Of a stretch of DNA of 64,000 bases, positions 55,323-64,000 are shown piece after piece. The stretch's first letter is position 1; every line of letters begins with the position of its first letter. The notes under the pieces are model-generated. The model was not told where the DNA came from and made no database searches. It saw only the letters and a list, made by a program, of their open reading frames with translations. The stretch spans positions 124,001 through 188,000 of the forward strand of contig JAAROD010000080.1 of assembly GCA_012274445.1 (NCBI GenBank), written 5' to 3'. The position numbers were made by a program, and so were the translations under genes. This stretch comes from Sclerotiophoma versabilis (lineage: Eukaryota > Ascomycota > Dothideomycetes > Pleosporales > Didymellaceae).

Positions 55323-57045
55323 TTATGGTGCGCTCAGATTCGGCGCACTTTTGATCAGCCGCTGCTTGTTTGCTGCTCCATAGCTACCAATTAGATCTTG
55401 GTATTCCGACGCATAATTCAGGTAAACAAAGTCGTTGTCAAGACTCCGTCGTGCTACCTCAGCGATCACAATGTGAATGACTGGAAATAACTCTGTGGAA
55501 CTTGGGCCCCTCCTCCTTCTCGTTATTCTATGCAGCGTTGAAGTTCAAGACAAAATATGGACTGTTGTCAGGACTTAGGCCCAGAGCATTACCGTCATTC
55601 TTTTGCAGGGCGTTCAATGCACCCTTGGTGATCGGCTGAACAGCCATGATGAGTAGGATCTTCTCGATATTGGCTACAGTTGCTTCCCGGTCAAAGAAAG
55701 TATCGATGATAAAATGGAGTAGTTCCCGATCCATCTTAAGACTGGCGCCCCACCATGTCTGGTAGGCACTGGGCTCAGGAGCTCCTTCGTTAGCAAGGTT
55801 AGCCATGCCTGACAGTGTTCACAGACCAGTTATATCCATCATTGCAGTGATATTGTTCCATTGATCGAAGACTGACGCGTTGGCATTTGGTTTTGTATAT
55901 TGCAAGTTGGCGAAGGCAACTTTCCCGATTCCGGGGTAGGTGGTGAAAGTCTAAGAAAGTGGTAGTAGTAACATGTATGTTCAGGGAGCGATGTCGACAT
56001 ACAACAATCTGCGCAGCATTCGCATCTTCCTGAAAGCCTTCAATTGTGAATTGATAGATCGCGTCCAAAATATTCGGGAAAGTGTTCTCAAGGTAGATGC
56101 GTTGACCTCCCCACATTTGGCCTGGAGGGAAGGCATTGAGCTTGAAGTTGGTGACGACTCCAAAGTTGCTCCCTTCTCCCCTCACGGCCCAGTAAAGGTC
56201 AAGGTAGGACTTGTGTGAGACATTGATAGCGAGCCCTGAAGCGGTGACAATCTCGAAGCTCGCCACATTGTCACAAGCCAATCAAGCTTGCTTGCAAAGT
56301 GCGAGCTCTCACCGCCTAGAATTAGACCTGGAACGCCGACCGGTGCCATCTGGCATTTTTTCAGCGTCTGATGGTGCGTCACAAGTTGTTCACTTACACA
56401 TCCACCTGCTACGCTAAGACCATGCTTTTCAACAGCAGTATAAACATCTAGCCATCGAAGACCCGGGCCTATATCCACAGTTTTCTTGTTGAAAGCCACC
56501 TTAGCCTGCTTGAAGTTCTGTAAAGATATGGTGATGCCGTCTTCGATACTTGATGCACCAGCCCATGCTGCATGACCACCGCCTTTCACAGTGAATGGGC
56601 ACTGGTACAGTCGCGAAATAGGAACCACTATGTATACCTCAGCGATAGTTTACGGCTCGAAGACACACATGAAGGGTTGACTGCGCCCTGCTGAGCGGAC
56701 CAGTAGGCACCAATAAAAAATCATATGGTGACGATCCCTCTGACAGCACCTTGCCACTGCCAAAGAGGACCCCCAAAGATGTGCATTGCGCCTGCTATTG
56801 ATTCCGAAAGATAATCTGGGTTCATATGCGGAACAACTCACGGCAAGCGAGCATGGTGCAATCAAGGACCGTTTTTCGAGAATTGATGTTTCGGACAGAG
56901 GTTGTGGCAGTTCTTCAACAGCAACACTTAGGTTATCGAGAGCGACTGTGATATTGAAATCCTGAGCCTCAAGATTGTCACCACTGGCTTGAGCCGCAAC
57001 ACTCGTTGCGAGGGTCGCTAAGGAGATAGCATGGGCGAGTCTCAT
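55323..57045 (-). pseudogene. Broken FAD-linked (BBE-type) oxidoreductase gene
   Basis: The pieces of a secreted FAD-linked oxidase are all present in order. A signal peptide (MRLAHAISLATLATSVAAQA) comes first, then an FAD-binding half with TVKGGGHAAWAGASSIEDGI and GLRWLDVYTAVEKHGLSVAGG, then DLYWAVRGEGSNFGVVT, and a C-terminal BBE segment FVYLNYASEYQDLIGSYG. The frame is lost several times. At least one shift occurs between the SSPYDF region and PSC, a TAA replaces a codon after VFEP (about 56,645), a TAG replaces the Trp after NFNAA (55,528), and another shift is needed before the BBE segment. Several lesions are C-to-T on one strand, like RIP. Introns before these breaks still have good signals, so decay is recent. 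Members oxidise alcohols or sugars; activity here is surely lost. Confidence 0.8.
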
Positions 57046-58602
57046 CCTCAGAACTTTGAAATTGTCGAAAGATAGGTTCTGTATAGTTGCAGAGGCGGTG
57101 ATTAAGTTTTTTGGAGCACTGCGTATAACGTTGTTCGCCACGTCCAGAGTCCAGAGTCCAGAGTCAGGGGAAATTGCATTGTGCATCAACACCAATCGTT
57201 TAAGCGTATGACAGGCAGTGCAACAACATCGGGCTGCCTAACTACCCATGTAGGTCTATCTTACCGTTGCCACTGGCTCGGCTCTGATTGGAAGTCAGCA
57301 CAGACTTCCGCAGATGGAAGGTGGCCTTGACTGAGGACAACCCTTTTGCCATATCTCATCGGCTTGTTCTGAGTATCTGTCTGTGCGCACCGTTGTGCTT
57401 ACATCTCAGCGCATCCATCTACAGCAAGAGATCAAGCTAAGCGCATCCGTTTTATAGAGACTGTACGTTCCAAACGCCAAGAAGAATGACAGTTTAAACT
57501 GACTTTCTCCAGCAAAAGACGTCTCGCATAACAACAGTCTCTCAACTCATTTGACAATCGCATGAACTGTCGCTCTGTTAGTATTACTCCTGTTATACAC
57601 AGCAAATTAGGCATCAGCGTTTCCGTGAGATGCTGTGCGATTAGCTTCATGTCGAATTGTATCCAATCCAAGTGAAGTCGGCTGAGACACTGATATCACC
57701 CCCTTACCGCCGTCCGAAACCGACGCTTTCTTCCTTGCAATATCAAGATTATGATTTTGAAGGATACTAACAACAACCGGAGAAAGGGCAGAGACCAGAT
57801 GGAGCCATAGTAGCCAGGAAGCACTGGCAGAGCCTGAAGGATTGATCACACTCTTCACGACCAAGGTCCACTATAATCAGAGATCCACGAGGCCTAGTAC
57901 TACGTCGAGTGCCCGGTTGCCCTAGTATATGTAGAGGAAACAAGGCGGCGAAGGAGTTGATGTCTGACGCCCTTGCCAATGTTTGCAATATGCGAATGGT
58001 TTGCGGCTCTTTTGACACCTCGGGGCCCATTATAAGGACGCAAGAGGAGTACTATGAGATGTAATACCGGCAGCATGTCGTTACCAAACGTGTATTCGAT
58101 TGCGTAGTTGATGCTGAATGGAAAGAGTCTTGTGATGATCGGAGGAAACGCCAATGACGTCAGGCTCTCAGCTCATCTCGGCTGCCTACCGGCTCCTCCG
58201 CATCTTACTATCAACAACAGCAGATTCTCCATCGCTAGGTCGCGGTATCTTTCCTCCGATGCGGTGAAGATCTTCGCCAGACGCGGGCCGTTCACGCTGT
58301 CGTGAACTCCTCCCGCTCATCCTGGCTCTTCGACCGGACTTGGCATTGCACGGATCGATACCTTCCCCGTGTGCTCGCTCAAAGTAGATGTGATCATCAT
58401 GCAAGAGCTTCCTGCAGGATTGGTACGAGAAAGACGCAGTTCTAAGAGTCTTGAGTACCCTCCGCGGTCATATTATCCGTTGCCCGCGATGTCACGCAAG
58501 CAAGACTTGGGAGAATGCAGCCACGCGTAAAGACCATATAAGTTGACGAAACACATCCACACCTAGGAACGAAGTTTTCAGTTCAAATAAGCAGCTTCGA
58601 TC
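57046..58602. other. Intergenic stretch with alpha-galactosidase promoter
   Basis: About 1.5 kb, no gene recognised. A direct triplicate CCAGAGTCCAGAGTCCAGAG occurs near 57,143. CATATAA at about 58,536, roughly 60 bp before the start, is a likely TATA element for the downstream gene. Confidence 0.45.
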
Positions 58603-60296
58603 ATGACAAGCTCACTTCTCCTCACGGCTGCCTTCATGGCGCCAGTCCTGGCAAAGACTGTTCGCTCACCAATGCCACCAATGGGATGGAACTCATACAA
58701 CAGCTACAACTGCTTCCCGTCCGAAGAGAATATCAAGCACAGTACTGAAGGTCTGATCGCTTTGGGTCTTGACAAACTCGGCTATAACTTCATCACCGTC
58801 GATTGTGGATGGCCATCACGAGATCGAAGTGCTGAAGGAAAGCTGCAGTGGAACGAGACACTGTTCCCGTCTGGTGGTAAGGCACTGGGTGACTATATCC
58901 ACAACCTGGGGCTGGATTTCGGTCTCTATTCAGGCGCAGGGTATTTGCAGTGTGGTAGCACGGACTTGCCTGCAAGTCTAGGATTTGAAAGCCTCGATGC
59001 TGAGAGTTTTGCTGAATGGGGTGGCGACAGTTTAAAGTACAGATACGCTCGCTTGCATCCGTCCTGAAAATGACCAGCTGACACACGACAAGATATGATA
59101 ACTGCTACTCCACATCGAACACCACAATGGTAGACTCTTCATCAGCGGAGTCACAATCTCCAGTATGTTTCCAGCACATGGCTGCCGAGCTCGAAGCAGT
59201 AGATCGTGACATACAGTACTACGTCTGCCAATGGGGCATTGGCGTCGATACCGGTGAATGGGCTTCTAGGATCGGGAACTCTTGGAGAATTAGCAACGAC
59301 ATTTACAATGCCTGGCGCAGTATCTGGCGCATCACCAATCAGGTCGTGCCATACTATCGCCACACCACGGTCGGTGCGTTTGCAGATATGGACATGCTAA
59401 TTGTCGGCCTGAACGCGCTATCGGAGGAGGAGGAGCGTTTCCACTTCGGCATGTGGGCCATCAACAAATCACCCCTGATCATCGGCGCCGCAGTCGACCC
59501 AGAGAAGCTAAACAAACACTCATTGGATATTATGTCCAACAAGGAAGTCATTTCAATCAACCAAGACCCTCTTGCCAAGCAGGCTCAGCTTCTACGCCGC
59601 TATACCGAAGAAGAATACGACATCTGGCTGGGTGAGCTCTCCGGCTCGCGTCACATCCTTGGTGTTGCGAACTGGAGGAACGACTCGCAAAGTATCGAGT
59701 TCAACCTCGAATCTCTGGGCATTGGCTCTGCACAAGTTCGAGACGTGTGGGCGGCCAAGGACCTCGGATCTGTCGAGAAGACTCAGAAACTCGATCTAGC
59801 CGGCCATGAACTTCGTCTCTGGCTTATCTCGAACGCGACCGCAGCGGCGCCGCTGGAATCTACAGGATACCACTCTGCTTCGAATGCCACTCTGGCGGGC
59901 TCGGCTAAGGTCGTCTCTTGCTCATCTGGCACCTGCCTCCCTATCGGATCAAAGGTTGGCGACATCACCCTCGGTTCCAGCGCTACCTTTACGGGAGTCA
60001 CTGCTTCTTTATCTGGAAAAAGAACACTCGGCATCGATTTTGTGAACTACGACTACGCTTTCACTACAGCGTGGGAGTGGGGCGACAATGCGAGAAATGC
60101 GACTCTCGCAGTCAACGGTGGCAAGGCCAAGCGATGGGCTTTCCCACTCTCTGGTGGCAATTGGGAGGAGAGTGGACGTTTGATCATTGAAGCTGATGGG
60201 TTTGTAGAGGGTGCGAATAACACTGTCGTTTTTGGTGGTTTCGGCAACGCGACGAGTTGGGCGCCGGACTTTGTTGGGTTTGAGGTTCTGGAGTGA
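58603..60296 (+). CDS. Alpha-galactosidase, GH27
   Basis: Two exons, 58,603-59,036 and 59,093-60,296 (56-bp intron), 545 residues. A signal peptide ends at VLA17. GH27 marks are PPMGWNSYNSYNC, ITVDCGW, nucleophile Asp147 in KYDNC (split by the intron), acid/base Asp214 in SWRISND, and KSPLIIGA. After the TIM barrel and a beta-sandwich there is a further about 130-residue C-terminal region with many Asn glycosylation sites. Secreted; it removes terminal alpha-1,6-galactose from melibiose-, raffinose- or galactomannan-type substrates. No neighbouring cell-wall-degrading genes are seen. Confidence 0.95.
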
Positions 60297-61070
60297 GCAG
60301 GAAGTGACACGTCGTCTTGGAAGGTCACGTAGAGAATTCGACAATCTCGCCAGCACCGCCCCGCATACTCAATGCGGTTTAAATGTACGAACAATGATCT
60401 CTGTCGTTTGCAAGGCATTACATCACAAAGCACGCTTAGCGCAATTTCTCTAAACCGCAGGCGCTGCTCAATTATCTTTCACTTCGCTGATTTCTCTCTT
60501 AGATGACTTATGTGTCGCACTGGCATCTTCTTAAAGGAAAAACCAGTATCTTTCATCCTACCTCTGAGATCTGCTGGGAATGACTCTAGTCCAAAGATTT
60601 AGTATGCTCTGCTGGTCTCACCTCTTTGCTGCCCAACACCGTACCGCCACAATCGGCTTTTGAGAGGGCGAAATCACCTTCAGAGAAATGACTGATCTTT
60701 ATGCCGCATGGGCTTGGAATCGCGTTGGCCTTACCTCCGCTTTCATTTTTCAAGATCCACATCACACTTTCACCTTGGCATCGCTCGGCCCTCACTGCCA
60801 TTCTTCACGGTGAAGGCTGTCCCTACCGTTGGATCATGCTTGATATGCACAAAATGGGTTTGACGGGGAAACAGTAGCGCCGGCTAGCTCGCCTTGCTTG
60901 CACTTCACTCCATCCACTTTCCCGTCTGATAGGAACTCCCACATTCTTCTTCGCTTGCTGCAGTCACGCGCTAGCATTGCATGTAAGCGTCTCTTGTTTA
61001 CATTATCTCATCGTCCCTAGCAGCTATTTGCTGTTCGACTTCTTGTATAGCGTCGCGCCAACTCTAGACG
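60297..61070. other. Intergenic stretch
   Basis: 3' flank of the alpha-galactosidase and upstream region of the next gene. No gene or clear element seen. Confidence 0.5.
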
Positions 61071-62672
61071 ATGGCCACCAGCAGTCAGCGCACGATCGCG
61101 CCGAGAAGTAACATGAGCGCGCACGCACGGAGTTTGAACGACCAAACAATCGACAGTTCACCAATATTTCCTACACCCGAGAAGTGTGAGTGTCAATCAC
61201 CTTCGTTGCGTCATCCTCACACGCCTCCTTCAAGCGGCCGGTCAACTTCTCACGAGAATGATCTCAGTAGCAGCCAGCTTGCCCAGTCGACTTCACGGCC
61301 GTGTAAGCTAGGTAACTATTTACAGGGATTCTCGACACTGACGTGTATTAGTTGTCTCAAACTCAGAATGTGGCGCCGTCATCACCTCTTCCTCGCTAGG
61401 TTCACGGCGTCTGAAGCTACGCCTGACGCCTCGCCAGAACAGTGACACTGCCTCGCGAACATACCCCCCCAGATCAACGCAGGCAAATGCTACGGACACC
61501 CAAAATGATATACGTTCATCACCCTGCAGCTCTTCCAGCTCTAGTCTCAAGCTGAAGCTTCGAGGCGTACGAGCCGCGCTCAAAGACTCACCGCCCTACT
61601 CCAACAGCTCCTTTTCTCATTCAGATGAATCTCCTACTCGCAAGTGCACATCTTTTGAAACTTCTTTTGACGAGGACTACGACACCGACTCTGAGATCGA
61701 TATCTTGCCTCCTGCGAGGAAGGTCGTCAAGCTCACAATCAAGAGACCCGCAGCACAGACCAGCGCACAACGGTTCAAGAAGCTGAAGAAAGATCATTCC
61801 GACGGCGACTACGATAATGCCGATTCTATGTTCGACGCTGGCGACGAAGACAGTTCGCTCGCATCCTCCCCTGACACCAAGCTCATCCTGTCCAGCAACG
61901 TGTTGAAACGCTCTGAGCGCATACTAGACCCCAGCTACCCTGAACATGCAAAGCTCATTGCTACTGCGTCTAAAGCCGGCTCTGAGTACTACGACAGCGA
62001 CGCCGAAGAGTTGCCCGGTAACGTCAAAGAAGCAAACAAACCACACCTCTTCCGCAACGTCAAGTGGGGCGCGCTCGCTACCGACTACTCCAACCCCGCC
62101 GACTTCACCACCGAGCCAGAATTGTTGGTTTGCCGAACATCTGTGCCCCTCTCTGACCTCGAGCTAACACCAGCAGCACGCAATTTGTACCCGGCCGCTT
62201 CGAGCGCCTCCCCGACGGCACCGCCTCAGATCAAAAGCACAAACTCATAGTCAAGCTGACCGACAAACAGCACCGCCAGCGCATCTTCCTCAACCCGCCG
62301 CCGCGCGACTGGAACAACCAAGAAGCCATCACTGCACTCAACAAGCGCACCGTGCAGCAGATCCGGCGCAATACCTCCATTAGGTTCAGGGAAGTGGTCG
62401 AGCCGTATATGCAAGAGGAACGGGAGTGGATCCTTGCGCATCTCACCGAAGGCAAGCCGAGTGGTGGGTGGAAGAAGTTCGTCGATGCATTCAACGGAGA
62501 GTTCCAGGGAGAAATGTTGAAGGGATGCACAGTACCGAGACCAGAGAGGAGTCATTCGAGTTTGACGAAGGAGGTGGAGCGGTTTGGGGAGGTATATGCG
62601 ATGGGTGTGGTGCCGAGGACGATGTTGCAGCGAAAGGGTACGAGGAGGGGTAAAGGGAAGAAGAGTGAGTAG
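61071..62672 (+). CDS. Uncharacterised charged, probably nuclear protein
   Basis: Three exons, 61,071-61,302, 61,352-62,123 and 62,177-62,672 (introns 49 and 53 bp), 499 residues. I do not recognise the family. The first 200 residues are Ser/Thr/Pro-rich and disordered. An acidic stretch (DEDYDTDSEID) and a basic one (KLTIKRPAAQ ... RFKKLKKD) follow, a likely nuclear localisation signal. The C-terminal third is more ordered: FRNVKWGALATDYSNPADF, FERLPDGTASDQKHKLIVKL, REWILAHLTEGKPSGGWKKFVDAFNGEF, then a basic tail. The last part, with W-K-x-F-x-x-x-F spacing, looks like a short helical DNA- or chromatin-related domain, but that is guesswork. An alternative start is the Met at residue 15. Confidence 0.75.
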
Positions 62673-63105
62673 GTCTCCATGCGTGATACAGTTGAGATGT
62701 GTTGGAACTCTGGATACGTGAGGGATGTCTGGATACGTATGGTCATCTGGGCTGTTTTGCCTGCACATCGATGCGCATGTAGGATTCAACGTAAAAGAGA
62801 TTCAGTTATCAATCAAAGGCCGTCTCCACTACCAGGTTCTTGTCTGCAGATTCAGCACTCTTCTGCATATATGTTTCTTGGCCATTAGTGTGCTACATGG
62901 CACGAGAATCGTGCACTGGGACTGTTTCTGCCGGGGCGCGGTAGGGAAGACTGTTTGTTCTTTGATCGAAAGCCACAGTGCCAGAATCGTGACATCCATT
63001 ATCCATACACTCCTGGTATACTTGACTCTGTTTACCCATGTCTTTGTGCTGATACTAAGCTTATAGTGCTTGATGTTCATTGTTTTATGATTGTTTGATA
63101 GTTGA
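62673..63105. other. Convergent intergenic space
   Basis: 3' flanks of the uncharacterised gene and of the PrpF-like gene. No gene seen. Confidence 0.5.
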
Positions 63106-64000
63106 TTACTGGTAATAATACACACACCCATCGAACAGCCGTCTCGCCGTCCTCGACACACTACACCGCTCCACGACGGCCCAGTTCTGCGAACACGCCG
63201 CTACTACACCGACTTCAATCGCGCCGCTCGCATGAAAGATTGTGACTTTCCTCTGTTCGGGGGATACAAGCTCTGATGAGGGCGTTGACGAGGAGCTCGT
63301 GCTGAGTGGGGAAGAGTGTGAACTTGCGGGACTGCGTGTGCGACAGGGAATCTCTTCCAGACTTGAAGGGCGCTGTGTCTTGCTGAGTTCGCTTTCGAGC
63401 TTATCCAGTAACTCATTTCCCCTTACGCCATTCGAATGCAATTGCGATGCGATTCGCTGCGCCACCGTGCCCTCCACACATACAGCTGCGGCTAGACACG
63501 CAGCGCCTGTAAGCTGCAGACTGGGATGTGGTTTGCCCATGCTGAAAGCTAGGACCTGAATTACCATACTCCCTCCGTCCTCTTTGGTGGGTTGACTCCC
63601 CAACACATCTCCAGCCGTGGCTGCTGGCGCGGGAGAAAGAAGCGCTAACTTCGGCGTCCCTCGCACCTTTGCAGCAGCTTCCACACTAGCCGTCAACCCC
63701 ATCATGACTGCGCCAGCGCGACGGATAGACTCCATATGCTCAAGATACCCAGTCGAATCTTTCTTACACGTCTTTAGGTAGGAAGGCAGAGACGATGCAT
63801 CCACAAGCACAAAAGGATTTGCTGCGTCGATCAGCGTCGCTTTCACGGAGAAACACGTGCCATTTCGTTCTTGGACGGTGATGGTGTCGTGACGCCGGCC
63901 AGTGGGGAATAGGGCGCCTGTCATGCTGCCGGCTGGGTCGACGAAGGCGACTTTTATCTCGCTACCTGTGCCACGAACGCCAGGGATGGCGTAGTCGCCA
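63106..64000 (-). CDS. PrpF-like isomerase, 5' end outside window
   Basis: Partial: the frame is open from the right edge to the stop at 63,106 (about 298 residues visible). It has the PrpF/methylaconitate isomerase pattern, of the diaminopimelate-epimerase fold: GVRGTGSEIKVAFVDPAGSMTGALFPTG, VKATLIDAANPFVLVDAS, the MGL segment, and QLTGAACLAAAVCVEGTVA. The C-terminal half ends in IFHASGAIEVG, as in the family. A Ser-rich insertion (SSHSSPLSTSSSSTPSS) in a loop is unusual. In bacteria PrpF serves the 2-methylcitrate route; fungal paralogues probably isomerise other tricarboxylic-type acids. The window cuts off roughly the first 100-150 residues. Confidence 0.85.
   Translation of the reverse strand, partial: GDYAIPGVRGTGSEIKVAFVDPAGSMTGALFPTGRRHDTITVQERNGTCFSVKATLIDAANPFVLVDASSLPSYLKTCKKDSTGYLEHMESIRRAGAVMMGLTASVEAAAKVRGTPKLALLSPAPAATAGDVLGSQPTKEDGGSMVIQVLAFSMGKPHPSLQLTGAACLAAAVCVEGTVAQRIASQLHSNGVRGNELLDKLESELSKTQRPSSLEEIPCRTRSPASSHSSPLSTSSSSTPSSELVSPEQRKVTIFHASGAIEVGVVAACSQNWAVVERCSVSRTARRLFDGCVYYYQ

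Noticed and set aside
1..64000. tRNA or rRNA genes
   Set aside because: I saw no A-box/B-box pair with a cloverleaf nor rRNA-like stretches, but a tRNA scan was not run.

Overview
The window reads as a chromosome segment of a filamentous ascomycete, most likely a Dothideomycete of the Pleosporales type. The reasons are very short introns (about 46-92 bp) with GT...CTNAY...AG signals, Zn2Cys6 regulators, a cyanide hydratase, a small secreted cysteine-rich protein, and a sharp split between an AT-rich repeat block and a gene-bearing block of balanced composition. The organism call is inference; the compartment structure is seen directly.

Left half (1 to about 27,150) is a nested transposon graveyard. 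The AT-rich DNA is dominated by TpA with CpA and TpG almost absent, the signature of repeat-induced point mutation (RIP). Recognisable in it are a degraded chromodomain Ty3/gypsy element on the minus strand (1-5,899, with LTR), a hAT transposase remnant (about 8,960-10,030), a foldback inverted repeat (11,333-12,228) and a Fot1/pogo-type DDE transposase remnant. That last remnant is cut by two intact, RIP-free elements. One is a 6,998-bp Ty3/gypsy chromovirus (12,478-19,475; apparently identical 499-bp LTRs, GGTGT target duplication). The other is a full-length Tad1-like LINE (19,837-25,889; 12-14 bp target duplication). The gypsy element has a U_UUU_UUA -1 frameshift site, a Gag with an extra threefold Cys/His module, four palindromes in U3, and an antisense ORF for a zinc-cluster plus coiled-coil protein between pol and the 3' LTR.

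The transition (27,150-30,800) holds a broken minus-strand relative of the region upstream of RecQ-like, telomere-linked helicases, and then a two-exon gene for an 81-residue secreted protein with eight cysteines, a candidate effector.

The right half (31,300-64,000) carries ordinary fungal genes: a Zn2Cys6 regulator divergent from a peroxiredoxin-like protein, cyanide hydratase, a secreted DUF3237 protein, a carboxylesterase, a broken and an intact Zn2Cys6 regulator in divergent orientation, an MFS sugar transporter, a patatin-like phospholipase, a CFEM-like membrane protein, an F-box protein, a broken FAD-linked oxidase, a GH27 alpha-galactosidase, an unrecognised conserved-looking nuclear-type protein and a PrpF-like isomerase that runs off the right edge. 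Exon coordinates were derived by hand from splice signals and reading-frame continuity; most models give an exact multiple of three, and the weaker ones are flagged.
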